A stretch of 64,000 bases of DNA from Hymenopus coronatus. Lineage: Eukaryota; Arthropoda; Insecta; Mantodea; Hymenopodidae. The translations under genes were made by a program, and so were the position numbers. The notes beneath the pieces are model-generated. The model was not told the origin of the DNA, did not search any database, and saw only the letters and a program-made list of their open reading frames with translations. The DNA lies in assembly GCA_030762935.1 (NCBI GenBank), contig CM060897.1, positions 116,470,676 through 116,534,675 of the forward strand. The letters run 5' to 3'. Shown here piece after piece: positions 54,330-64,000 of the stretch. Positions within the stretch are counted from its first letter, which is position 1. Every line of letters starts with the position of its first letter.

Positions 54330-54425
54330 TTTCATTTATGAAAATCTGTGCTTCCATTCACATGAATAGTTTGTTTCGGGGGTAAATAATTCATGTGAAT
54401 GGAGCACAGATTTTCATAAATGAAA
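54330..54425. repeat. Near-perfect inverted repeat made of two R1 heads
   Basis: The left arm 54330-54366 starts TTTCATTTATGAAAATCTGT. The right arm 54390-54425 is its reverse complement except for one missing base (GGAAG vs GGAG). The loop is 23 nt. Each arm contains the R1 head motif (ctgtgcttccattcacatga). The arms are far better matched to each other than either is to other R1 heads. Confidence 0.92.
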
Positions 54426-55061
54426 AAATATCACTACTATTTTTATAAGCATTTGTATAAATCTAAAAAAGTTATTTTAGTATTGTGGATTTTCGAAATT
54501 TAAGAGATACATTTCTCTAACGTGAATAGCTTCAAAGGTGAACTTCAAAAGCGAAGAGGCAAGTGTTCCGGGTTCTCAGAGACTGTCCTATTGCCATCGA
54601 GGTCCGGGTCTCAGTTGACCACTGCTTCTTTCAGAAACACTCACTCGCTCACTCTTGCTCCCCCTCACTTTCTTTCTCTCTCTGTCTCTCTTTCTCTCTC
54701 TCTCACACACACACACATACCTAATGACTGGTGCTTGTGTGTAGTGCAGCAATTCAAGTGAAATCCTTTGAAGATGGTTATATTACTACATGCAAGGTAC
54801 TGTTATGGTAAAGGGTGAATCGTGATCATCCTCTCTCACTTCTCCCCCTCCCTCTCACTCTCTCTCTCTCTCTCTCTCTCTGAGGATAGTTTCACTTCAG
54901 GACAAAGCAACCGGAAATAAGAGATCCTGCAAGTCCTTCTCGTATTGGTTCCTCCGTCGTATTTTGAGGAAGGGGCCACTAGGATCCCTTCCTTCGTTAA
55001 AGAAAACTTCTAAAGAGCCTATACAGTAATAGAAATAGTGTATGTCTCTTGAAAAACAAAA
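54426..55061. other. Interval with CT microsatellites, no gene supported
   Basis: Pyrimidine-rich tracts lie at 54662-54718 (CT then CA) and 54840-54881 (CT). A 47-nt segment at 54752-54798, open in one frame (IQVKSFEDGYITTCK), sits between 'tagtgcag' and 'gtactg', but the acceptor is weak. Confidence 0.35.
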
Positions 55062-55889
55062 AAAAAAGATTATACATTCCATTCACATGACTTTCTCTAC
55101 CTGTTCTGAGAAACTATTCTTACAAGAATTATCCTTTTATCTTCATCATGCTAAGCGAGATCAACAAAAATGGCCGTATTACTTGCTTCCTTGTAAGTAT
55201 AAGGGAACTAAGAGAATACATTAGGTTAAAGCGATAATCAAATGTTTCGAAAGCAGTCGCTTTGTTATTGAAATGGCTTCTTTGCATGGCCCAGGAGTAA
55301 AAGAAAAGAAACACGGACACCTTTCTATATGAGCAAAGTTTAAGTACATACTTTAAAGTTGAAATCAATAGTAAGAAATATCTTTACAAAAAAAATGAGG
55401 ACATAAATTATGTTTTTTGATGAGATATACATTTCCTGTGAGGTAAGTTTTGTACGGTTTAAAAGTTATACCAAAACACATCTAGAATGAATGGGACTTC
55501 AGAGCCTATTCAAAGGAAATTCCGGACACAACTTTTATTTGTCATATGAATATCTTTAATGTACGGTACTTTAATCAAAATCGTTAGAATTATTTTGGAG
55601 AAAATAGTATATTTCAAAAAATTTCCATGCAACGATCAGTTTGGAGTGAGGCATTTTTTGAAAATCCTCGTCGTATCCTTGGAAGATTCTAAACTTAAAT
55701 ACCAAGTTTCAAATATAACGGACTTTTCTTTTTGGAGTAACGTTGCACACTCATACACACGGTGCTCCTTCTAAACAAGCTTGTTTTGGATTCAGGAGTT
55801 CTTAAAACATGTTTCGGATGAAATCTCGGTATCAAACTTTTAGGTGGAATGCAGTATCTTGTCTGGCTACTATGTATATAGTACTCGAT
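55062..55889 (+). repeat. R1 copy, full length, cut inside its palindrome
   Basis: 'aaaaaagattatacattcca' to 'ctggctactatgtatatagt'. The missing end ('agtgaagtagagaaagtaat') is found at 56451-56470 after a non-R1 insert. Confidence 0.85.
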
Positions 55890-55892
55890 CCG

Positions 55893-56450
55893 TCCGTCCA
55901 AGATCTGGTAGACTCATAGTGCGCCTAGGTAAAGAAGTTTGCTGGTAAGATTTGGTGATTATTGTGAGGTAGCGCTAAGGAGTCTCCTTGAACGGTTGCA
56001 TTTTTTTGGAGTAGTATCCTTTTCCTTTCCTCCGCTGATGTTTAGTTTAATTCAATTTGTGTGTGTTGGAGAAATATGATTGACCGCTCCCATGGTTGGG
56101 AAGGTCAGCTAATTTGCTGTTGGCTAGTTTGAAATCGTTGTTATCGGGGGATGCCCGCAAGTCATGCAGGGAGCCCGGTAGTGCCTGTATAGGCGTTCAG
56201 TAGGTAAGCACACCCATCTGATATCTGACAAATGCGTTCTCATGTTCGCCCAATCTGGCGTAGAATTTCAGAGCCCGGCGCCTAATTTCATCCTCCACAT
56301 ATGAGAGAGCCGAAGCTTCATATAGTAGCCTCACTGGGAAGCTTCGACATACAGAATAGATAGACCGGAATCCTCTAATCTATATCCTCTGCAACCAGAG
56401 AAGCTAGGATCTACTGCCATACCCCACACTTCGCAGACTTAGAGCATCAG
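55893..56450 (-). pseudogene. Non-LTR retrotransposon (LINE) fragment inside R1
   Basis: On the minus strand one frame reads SGLSILYVEASPVRLLYEAS, then ALSYVEDEIRRRALKFYARL, then GEHENAFVRYQMGVLTERLY. The 'YVEAS-P-x3-Y/RR...L' pattern resembles the segment after the reverse-transcriptase domain of Jockey/CR1-type LINEs. The insert interrupts R1 just after its palindrome; the R1 tail resumes at 56451. The remainder (55893-56080) is not recognisable. No second copy was seen. Confidence 0.45.
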
Positions 56451-56471
56451 AGTGAAGTAGAGAAAGTAATA
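56451..56471 (+). repeat. R1 terminal 20 nt, displaced by the LINE insert
   Basis: AGTGAAGTAGAGAAAGTAAT completes the copy that stops at 55889. Confidence 0.6.
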
Positions 56472-56479
56472 AACTTTAA

Positions 56480-56610
56480 CTGAGCGGAATGGCTTAGGCG
56501 GTACCATCTGTGACTCGAATTCTGAAGGTTCGTTTGTGCCGACCAATTTTGCGGAGATTTTTCTTGGTTTACTCCAATCGCCAAGGTAAATACAGGATTG
56601 GATATTTAGT
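56480..56610 (+). repeat. Possible tRNA-derived fragment
   Basis: 'actgagcggaatggcttagg' (A-box-like) and 'gaaggttcgtttgtgccgac' (B-box-like) are spaced as in a tRNA head. Single copy in the window. Confidence 0.3.
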
Positions 56611-56882
56611 GCCATAACCTGAAATTCCACCTTTAGTCTAAAACATACCACAACTGAAAAATAAATAGTAGATTACACATTGCCATCTTTCCACAGATAG
56701 TGAAAGCACTAGATGTATTGCTAGTGCAATATATTCGCATTCTTTTCGGATTGTAGCCAGGAAAGAGGGTCCCTGCATTAAGTGGCACCCTTTCCCATCC
56801 TACAAGTCCTAGCCCAAAAGAATACGAATGGACTGCACTATGGCGTGTAAGGAATGTACATAACAACACAGCTCCCAAGAAA

Positions 56883-57182
56883 CCTTGACCTAGAGCCCGA
56901 CCGCTGCATCCCCCATCTCGACCCATGACGTCATAGATAGGATGCAGTATTGGAGGGTGAGACGTGGTCAGCGCTTTGAACCCCCCGGCTGGTTAATGGG
57001 TCTTCATGATCTGGAGCCGCTACTTCTCGAGTAGCTCCTCAGTTGGCCCCCCAGGGACCTCACGAGGCTGAGTGCACCCCAGGCTAGGTCTCCCAGCGGG
57101 GGAAAATCCCCACGCCGGTACCGGGAATCAAACTTAGGTCTCTTGTTTGGTAACAGCTGCGCTACATCCACGCTAAGGACCG
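56883..57182 (-). repeat. SINE family E, copy 3 (minus)
   Basis: 'tggagggtgagacgtggtca', 'cctcacgaggctgagtgcac', 'cccagcgggggaaaatcccc', 'accgggaatcaaacttaggt' and 'cgctacatccacgctaagga'. It is collinear with 10616-10907 and the reverse complement of 7970-8236. Confidence 0.8.
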
Positions 57183-57478
57183 GAATGTACATGCATCTGA
57201 GTACAAATATATATTATAGAGAAGAAGCAGTCAGTCTGTATGGCACCCTAACACTATAATTATGCTTGGCGCGAAAGTGTATGGGTACTGGGAACAAACC
57301 ATGAACACTATTATCCTTCACGTATATAACGTTGAGTATCATGAGGTAAACATGTATCGTTATGACCAGGTAGTTAAATAAATAAAATAAGAATAATCTT
57401 ATATAACAAATATCCTGCTGATGTATAAGAACAATAAATCTGTAATTTCAGTTCATATTAAACGGACCACTATATTCT
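57183..57478. other. AT-rich DNA, nothing recognised
   Basis: No repeat match, gene or RNA seen. Confidence 0.4.
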
Positions 57479-57725
57479 AGACACATCTGTTATAACCAAT
57501 TCACTTGCCTTTTTCTGCCTATTCTGTAACAACTTGATCTTTCAAAACCTTAATATTATATCTACTTCTTGGTAATCGAGATAAGCAGATGTTTATTGTT
57601 TATTTCCGTGCAGGTGCAAAAGAGTAAGCTAAAGCGATAGTCAGGTCTTTTAAGAGTTAGTTGCTATATGATCCTTGAAATGTGATTGTCTTTGCTTGGC
57701 CAGGATTAAAAATATGTTTATATGT
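57479..57725 (+). repeat. R1 head fragment
   Basis: 'cttgcctttttctgcctatt', 'ctacttcttggtaatcgaga', 'gcaaaagagtaagctaaagc' and 'tttgcttggccaggattaaa'. Confidence 0.7.
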
Positions 57726-58237
57726 AGTAAAGTGTCTCGTAAAATATTTGTGCTGTTTCACGTGTGCGAGCGGCTTTCACAATTTAAATTAAGCTGTAGA
57801 AGAAGATGTGTGTGGCTTCCGAAATTCATTTTATAAACAGTATATAAGTGTGTGTGTGTGTGTGTGTGTTTGTGTGTTACAATAATAGGGGAAGGAGTAG
57901 AGGTACGGTGTAACATGCAGCATTAACTGAACTGTTAATGAAACTGTTTTAGTTGAAACACTAAATCAGGTTTCTAGCGTGGCTTGCTAGTGCACTTTCA
58001 GCCAAAATTGGTGAGTCCTGTAGAAACAAATCATATTATGCCGAGAGATTATTAGCGTTTAGAAATATCTATTCTCCCCTCAACTAACACATATAGAAAA
58101 GTATAATCTGTGAAAGAGAAAAGTATTACTGGAATTGGATAATATCAAATTTTCATATTATCTTGCAATAAAAAATTGGATAAATGAGTTTACACAGAAA
58201 ATTAGTAATAGGAGCATAATTCAGTGAACAGGTTATC
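57726..58237. other. Single-copy-looking DNA with a GT tract
   Basis: A (GT)n tract lies at 57847-57878. No other feature. Confidence 0.4.
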
Positions 58238-58341
58238 GCAAAATCTATTTCCGGTATAATTTCAAAGTCGAATTTTGGCTGCAATGTAATAGCTTCTCTA
58301 TCTGCTATGTATATTGTACATATGTGCTAGAGAGAGTATAA
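58238..58341 (+). repeat. R1 terminal fragment
   Basis: 'tctatttccggtataatttc', 'tggctgcaatgtaatagctt', palindrome remnant CTATGTATATTGTACATATG and 'gctagagagagtataaa'. Confidence 0.75.
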
Positions 58342-58482
58342 AGACTACTAACACACTGAAGTGGATACTAATATTATTGAATGTGTCAGGAGAAAGGTGG
58401 TTTTGGATCCCCAAATGTCCCAGGTTTAATTCCTGGCAGGAAGGGGTATTCGTTAAATTGGTTGTTCTCTATCCTATAAAGA

Positions 58483-58850
58483 GGTGTGTATGTGAGTGTG
58501 TGTGAGTTTGTGTGTGTGTGCGTGTGTGTGTGAGTAGTTTGTGTGTATGGGTGTGTGTGAGTTTGTGTGTGAGTGTGAATGTGGGTTTGTGTGTGTGAGT
58601 GTGTGTGAATATGTGTGTGAATGTGTGTGTGAGTGAGTGTGTATGAGTGTGTGTGAGTGTGTGTGAGTGTGTGTGAGTGTGTGTGAGTGTGTGTGAGTGT
58701 GTGTGAGTGTGTGTGAGTGTGTGTGAGTGTGTGTGTGAGTGTGTGTGAGTGCGTGAGTATGTGTGAGTGTGTGTGAGTGTGTGTGAGAGTGTCAGTGTGT
58801 GTGTGCGTGTGTGTGAGTGTATGTGTGTGAGTGTGTGTGTGAGATTATGG
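58483..58850. repeat. GT / GTGTGTGA microsatellite array
   Basis: Alternating GTGTGT and the 8-mer GTGTGTGA run for about 370 nt, with pure GTGTGTGA units at 58648-58730. The HTHS-rich reverse ORF is an artefact of this array. Just before it, 'gtcccaggtttaattcctgg' (58417) is a B-box-like remnant. Confidence 0.95.
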
Positions 58851-58906
58851 GCGTAAATGCGTGTAGGTTTCAATGAATAAAGGCATAAACTCAATGTTCT
58901 AAGCAA

Positions 58907-58907
<1 letters not shown>

Positions 58908-58957
<50 letters not shown>

Positions 58958-58960
58958 TAA
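58908..58960. repeat. (AAT)n microsatellite
   Basis: About 17 AAT/ATA units with one slip near 58955. Confidence 0.95.
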
Positions 58961-59383
58961 TAATAACAAACCTTATACCAGCAATGGTTTCAGGAAACAC
59001 AATAGTTCATAAAACGTGAGAAAACTTTTAAATTTAAAACAGAAAATATATTGCTAAAGCTAGCCTTGATTGAAAGTAAAAAGTAGAGGCAAATATAACC
59101 CTTGTTTAAACTAATATTAACTTAATAATTTGTATAAATGTTGACTATTATTTAATACTGTAAGCGTAATTGAAGTATATGATAAGCGATGCTCTATGTT
59201 CTCAGTTTATGGTTTTGGCAGGAAAATAAATATTTAAGTGCAATATTATGTCAATAAATTTTCTAGCATATAAACAAACATTACTATGCAAAGTATCAGC
59301 ATACTTGCCACATTGCTGCGAGTGGCGTTCTATAAGTTCTTAGAGTAACATAGAAAAACAATTACTATTTTTTGGTAATTCTT
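58961..59383. other. AT-rich DNA, nothing recognised
   Basis: The last ~60 nt may include the left end of the adjacent mariner, but I found no convincing inverted-repeat partner on the right. Confidence 0.35.
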
Positions 59384-60402
59384 TTATTCAATATTATCTC
59401 CGTTTAGCTCGATACACTTTTCTCAGCTCTTCTCCAACTGTTTTAAGCCTTCCAAAAAGTACGATTTCGGAATATCCTTAAAATAGGCATGTGCTTAGGA
59501 GATGACCTCTTCGTTGGATGTGAATCGTTTTCCACCGAGCCACTTTTTCAAGATTGGGAATAAGGAAGGCTGGGAGCCAAATCTGGTGGATACGGGGGAT
59601 GTTATAATAATTCGAACTTTAATTCTACAATTTTCGCCATCGAAACTGCGCAGGTGTGCACCCTTGTATTGACTTGATGGAAGAGAATTTTTCTTTGTCA
59701 AATGATGGTGGTTTATCTTTATTTCTCCGTTAAACTGGTGCAATAACGATGTATAATACTCTCTATCATAGAACTTGCAAAGAAACGTTTTTCTGCAAGT
59801 AATCAATGTATATTATTCCTCGTGCATCCCAAAAAAACCAAGGCCATCACATCGTCTGCAGGTTTCACCACCTCACTTTCTTTGGAGCCTTTAAAAACCC
59901 ACAGTTTCGACTGTACTTTTCTCTCTGTAGTGTAGTAGTGTATAAGTATTTCACAGTTATGTATTGACGCAGAGACTCGCCATGTCTGCGACGGGAAAGT
60001 ACCAAACCAACTTCCAAATTGATCACCCGATTGCGTTTATTCTCCATTGAGAGCACCTATGTTGCCGAAACCTTTGTCAGGACCTAATTTTAGGTGCCAA
60101 CTTGAGAACATGTACTTTGTGATATGCTTGTTGTCTCTACTATTTTGCGAACTAAGAATATCGATCACTCCACCTATATCCTGTATTTTGTCAAATATTT
60201 CTGAGGAAGTCACTTCTACTGGATTTCCGGAACGATGCTCATCATTTGTGAATGTACGCCCACGTTTAAATTCATTTATCCAATTGTAAATTGTTGCACA
60301 CTTAGGAGCAGATGTGCAATAAGCTTCATCCAACTCTTTTATCTCAATCTTTTAAACAGAAGTGTTAATCACGGCATGAAACTCTTTTTTCTTTTTTTCC
60401 AT
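59384..60402 (-). pseudogene. Second mariner transposase relic
   Basis: From the ATG at 60402 (MEKKKKEFHAVINTSV) it continues ATIYNWINEFKRGRTFTNDE, then HRSGNPVEVTSSEIFDKIQD. Next come HQVNTRVHT, where the family has H-x-D-N-A, so the second catalytic Asp is lost, and HPPYPPDLAPS with the following Asp missing. LGGKRFTSNEEVIS and then YFKDIPKSYFLEGLKQLEKS precede a stop at 59384-59386. At about 340 codons it matches the mariner length. The sequence differs from the 50562 copy throughout, so it belongs to another subfamily. Multiple frameshifts. Confidence 0.8.
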
Positions 60403-60926
60403 CTTTCTAAAGAAGGACATGATTGTTGATTCAATCGCCTATGACAACAAAACTACGGTATAGATAACGCTGAAACTCTAACTACCATCTAGAAAGAGAC
60501 AACGGTTACTAAATGCAAACCTTTTAATGCTAATAGTGTAATATCTTTGATTTTCTAAGGATTTATTGAATGACCTTGGTATTAGAATCAATATCATGAT
60601 TATCATTAATATATTCAAAACCGTATTGCGTAAATCCCCCGTTTCAAAATAAAAAATAATTGTTTCAGCTTTTCACATCAATGATAATCATATCTAAAAA
60701 TTCCCTTTGCCCTATAGGAAAGGTCAAAGGTTAGGTAACTTCATATAACGCTCCCGGATCTCCAACAGTGCAGTAAAATTTTCATTAATTTTTTCTGAGT
60801 TGGTTGCTCTAAGGGTTAATACAGTATATACATAGGAAATCAATAATTAATTAATTAATTAATGCAATGAAGTAAATATTTCGTTCCAGTAAATGGTTGA
60901 TTTAAGATCCTTAATTAAACATTTGA
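60403..60926. other. AT-rich DNA, nothing recognised
   Basis: A short (AATT)n run at 60844-60863. No gene or repeat family seen. The right end of the mariner probably lies within the first ~100 nt. Confidence 0.35.
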
Positions 60927-61579
60927 CGTATTTCATTCCCATGACGTTTCTGACTGATCTGCAAATAAACTATTACTTCAGAAGTCTATTCTTGTATCTA
61001 GTGCGTACTAATCGAGATAAAATTTAGTAGAAATTATCTTACTATTTATTTCCTTGTAAGTAGAAAATAATTAAGAGAATTCAGTAGGTGCTTATAGTCA
61101 AACCTTTAAAGCTGTTGCTTCGCATGGAGTAAAACAACAAATATATATAAAACGAATGACTAGTTCGCGTTTGATAAAAGTGTAAGAATTTAAAAATTGA
61201 AAATAGTAACAAGGAATATTTCGAAAATGGTTAACTCCACAAAAATAAATATGAGATGAATTATATACTTTAATAATATCCACAAGTTTTCTAACTTAGG
61301 ATTTTGTCTATCGCTTGGCTGTGCAAAATTCAGCAAAATTCATTCTGAATAAAGAGATCTTTACATTATATTCATGGCAGATTTATTTGTCATGTAAATA
61401 TATTTAATATACGGTATTTTAATCACAATGATGGGAGCCATTTTCGAGAAAATAAAAATTTTTCAATTTTTTACTCTTTAAAGTGTAGTTTTTAGGTGAA
61501 GGATTTATTTTCTTTTGAAAAACTTCGTGTTACTTCCCTGGAAGACACTAAAATTAAGTACCAAGTTTGATATTTTCCC
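60927..61579 (+). repeat. R1 copy, plus, ends before the CA tract
   Basis: 'acgtatttcattcccatgac' to 'aagtaccaagtttgatattt', in consensus order. Confidence 0.8.
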
Positions 61580-61975
61580 TTTAATTTTGATGAATTTTTC
61601 ATAACTAGTAAACCATAGTAAAGCCGTACTACACAAAAAATGTACATCTACTAAAAACGCACAATTTATGTCTTATGCATTTTTTCGTGGAGTTCACAGT
61701 TTTCAAGATATTCTTTTTTATTGGATTCAGTTTTAAAATACTCAAATTTTTCTCATACGGGAACATGTTAACTCTTGGATACGCAAAGAAACGGATTTCA
61801 ATCCTGTAGGAACCACATTTTAAAACATTTGACTGTCGGTTTTGTCTAGTGTATTTCCTTATATCTCTTTACTAAGTAATAAGATCGTTCTGCTAATGTT
61901 TATCTTGATTAGCATTAAGTAGATAGAAGAAAATGTAGAAAAACTCATGTGAATGGACACATCAGAATTTTATTT
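61580..61975 (-). repeat. R1 copy, minus, head half, joined to the plus copy
   Basis: 'tgaatttttcataactagta', 'aaaaacgcacaatttatgtc' and 'ggaaccacattttaaaacat' to 'actcatgtgaatggacacat'. The plus copy at 60927 meets this one tail-to-middle without spacer. Confidence 0.8.
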
Positions 61976-62361
61976 TTGAATTTTAATAAAAATATATTTC
62001 GAGCCTTTCAAAATTCTGAATATTCCCGTCTACTGAATAAAACAGACCAACCTAAATGCAACATTTGTCACACTACCATCACTGTACGCCACTTACTCTC
62101 AGAGTGTCCTCAATATCAACAGCAGCGAGCAGAATGCAAACTACCAGACATCCAACAAGCACTCAACAATTCATCACACAGCAAAATACTACTTAAATAC
62201 TTAAAACTAACAAATATGTATAATGAAATATAATATTATTCATGAAATTATTGTATTTACCAATGTCAATTGTTTGTAAATGGTACCATTAAAACATGTT
62301 GTCGCGATATGACTACTTTGTAAGTTAAAGCGACATAAAATAAATATATTAAAAAAAAATC
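61976..62361 (+). mobile_element. LINE 3' end with C-terminal ORF, 3' UTR and poly(A)
   Basis: The frame reads LNKTDQPKCNICHTTITVRH, then LLSECPQYQQQRAECKLPDI, ending LKYLKLTNMYNEI at 62231 before TAA. The C-x2-C...H-x4-C spacing (CNICHTTITVRHLLSEC) is the zinc-binding end typical of I/Jockey-type LINE ORF2. About 110 nt of 3' UTR ('gttaaagcgacataaaataa') precedes an A-run at 62351-62359. The 5' end is truncated directly at the R1 head, the usual state of LINE insertions. The ORF is open to its stop, so this is the least decayed coding element in the window. Confidence 0.75.
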
Positions 62362-62993
62362 TGAAATAACATTATATCACTGCTCCAATAAAGGTACTGT
62401 CCATGATCCACCCTGCTGGGTGTGGCACGCACCTGTGTTAGACAATGAGTATAATACCAAATTTAATGACAACGATTAATATCTTGAGGTGCGTAAAGCT
62501 GTAAATCTAGGAACGAAGTGCACGCTGGCCAATTCGCTGCAAGCAGCATTGTTGATTCCGCAGCAACACAGCTAAACTTGAAATTCTCTTCTGTTCCTGG
62601 CAGGGCACGGAGCGGGATTTGTATCTGCAACGAATCAACAAGTTTGCAGAGAGGTTGCGATAATTTCCTGTACGGCCAAACACAGGTATATATTCATCAG
62701 TGTTAGAGCCTATAAACCTCAGGGCTTAACCCTCATCCTGTTCTCGGATATGTATAGACAAATGGACCTGCCAGAGAGAGACAGAAACTCTAACAGGTGC
62801 TGCAGCAATCTGCTTCAAATTATATCCTAAAACAATACAGTTGTAGCGATTATAGCAGCTGCGCTGTTTGCGCAATAAAACTTACTAGCCGTTATAAAGC
62901 TTACAGAGTTTCAACCCCATACTCGCAATAGTTACACGTCCATGCTGAGAATAGATTGTAAATCTTTCTCTGGGACAAAGAAAAAATGGTATT
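62362..62993. other. Single-copy-looking interval, no gene supported
   Basis: An 82-nt segment (62604-62685) between 'cttctgttcctggcag' and 'gtatat' is open in two frames but matches nothing recognisable. Confidence 0.35.
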
Positions 62994-63684
62994 TAAGATC
63001 AAAAAATCTGATGTGTTCCATTCACATGACTTTCTCTACATCGATATAACAAATTATTGTTAAAAAATAGCAGAAATAGTCTTATTATTTGCTTCCTTGT
63101 AAGTAAAAACAAAACAAGGGAGTACCATAAGTTAAAGTGAGAGTCAAAAGCTGGTTGCTATGCCACTGAAGTTCCTTTGTTTGTATGGACAGGATGACAA
63201 TTTCCTGTATGAGAAAAATATGTTTTTCAAAGCTGAAACTAAAATCAAGGAATATCTAAAAAACGATCAACTCCACGAACAAAATGTATATAACATCAAT
63301 TGTGTGTTTTAACGTGCTGTTCATTTTTTGAGAAATAAGTTTTTGTTCATCTCTTACAGTGAAACAGTTATGCAAAATTCCGTAAAAGTTATCCAGAATA
63401 AAGTAGTTTTCAGAGGATATTCCCAGAAAATTCAAGATATACATTTTGTTGACCAGATAAATATTTGTAATATATGCTATTTTAATCAAAATAGTTAGAA
63501 CCATTTTTGAGAAAATCAAAATTTTCGAAAAAAGTTCTATTTAAATGGTAGTTTGGGGTGGGGGAATTTTTCTCAAAACCTTCGTGTCGCATCCCTGGAA
63601 GATTTTAAACTTAAACACTAAGTTTGGTATTTTACCGAATTTTCATTTTTGAGTTATAGTGTTCACAGACACACGGACACAGTG

Positions 63685-63724
<40 letters not shown>

Positions 63725-63735
63725 TTTTTACTTTT
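62994..63735 (+). repeat. R1 copy up to its CA tract
   Basis: 'aaaaaatctgatgtgttcca' through to a pure (CA)n run at 63685-63722. The consensus after the CA tract is replaced by 'actgttttacttatggcacc'. Confidence 0.88.
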
Positions 63736-63767
63736 TTTTATACTGTTTTACTTATGGCACCCCAGGC
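63736..63767 (-). repeat. SINE A vestige between two R1 segments
   Basis: 'tttacttatggcaccccagg' resembles the 'ttactacttgtggcaccgca' part of reversed SINE A. The rest is deleted. Confidence 0.4.
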
Positions 63768-64000
63768 GAGAAAAATCTTCGTTTTCCATCCTTGGAAGAT
63801 ACTAAACTTATATATCAAGTTTGAAAAATTAGCAACTTTTCGTTTTGAACTACCGTGTTTACTCACACACACTCGAACGCAGACATCGACCTTTTTCTAA
63901 AAAAATGTTTTTTGGGTACCTCCAGAGGACACTAAAACGCCTATTTCCGATGAAATCTCGCTATCGAATTTTTGGGTGGAATGCAATAACTTCTCTATAC
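63768..64000 (+). repeat. R1 3' part, continues beyond the window
   Basis: 'aaaaatcttcgttttccatc', 'gatactaaacttatatatca', 'cacacacactcgaacgcaga' and 'cgatgaaatctcgctatcga', ending in 'aacttctctatac', which is where the palindrome would start. Confidence 0.85.

Noticed and set aside
54752..54798. 47-nt exon IQVKSFEDGYITTCK
   Set aside because: The acceptor lacks a pyrimidine tract and the donor GTACTG is mediocre; too short to support.
58469..58969. 166-codon HTHS/HTHT-rich minus ORF
   Set aside because: Product of the GTGTGTGA and AAT microsatellites.
62604..62685. 82-nt exon between ttcctggcag and gtatat
   Set aside because: Open in two frames with no way to choose; no partner exon.

Overview
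This is an AT-rich stretch of a metazoan nuclear genome, packed with transposable elements. The evidence is spliced-type coding fragments, tRNA-derived SINEs, Tc1/mariner and pogo-type DNA transposons with TA target duplications, LINE fragments and long microsatellites. There is nothing prokaryotic: no operons and no long intact ORFs. The element mix suits an arthropod or a similar invertebrate, but I cannot name the species from sequence alone.

Host gene content is sparse. Three plus-strand exon candidates stand out in the first 20 kb: 1467-1612, 5899-5976 (or 5869-5976) and 19804-19956. The last two are in compatible phase (0/0). Together they would give the C-terminal 76 residues of an unrecognised protein ending at 19956, with AT-rich 3' UTR-like sequence after it and an AATAAA at 20881. 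The roughly 14 kb between them would be an intron full of mobile elements. The first candidate does not match the second in phase. A few other unassigned open segments occur, for example at 22041-22213 and on the minus strand at 28171-28437 and 45005-45226.

The dominant component is one dispersed repeat family, called R1 here. It is about 0.85-1.0 kb when complete and has about 40 full or partial copies in both orientations, covering a large share of the window. Its head contains TTCCATTCACATGAC, followed by ACTTTCTCTAC. The middle is AT-rich. Near the 3' end are a CA/GT microsatellite and then the 16-nt perfect palindrome CACTATGTACATAGTG. It finishes with GTAGAGAAAGTAAAA, so the two ends carry an 11-nt subterminal inverted repeat. 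No protein is encoded. In this window R1 is '+' when it reads from the TTCCATTCACATGAC end to the palindrome end. R1 ends are judged by eye and are good to about 10-20 nt.

Other elements are inserted into R1 or near it. They are: a Tc1-like element (3200-5712) that sits inside one R1 copy and carries another; a mariner (50562-51656) inside R1; a decayed mariner-like element with clear inverted repeats (20953-22009); an internally deleted mariner (18883-19533); a second eroded mariner (59384-60402); a pogo/Tigger derivative (9239-9906); at least five tRNA-derived SINE families (A-E) plus a possible sixth; LINE 3' pieces (33.3, 49.2, 55.9 and 62.0 kb); a second two-copy repeat (R2, 26392 and 49642); and a 0.33 kb foldback element (34517-34842).

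Tandem DNA includes a 420-bp ACAT array (27663-28083), a 13-unit 47/40-bp minisatellite (42075-42668), a GT/GTGA array followed by an AAT array (58483-58960) and several shorter tracts. The remaining intervals are AT-rich single-copy-looking DNA with no feature I can support.
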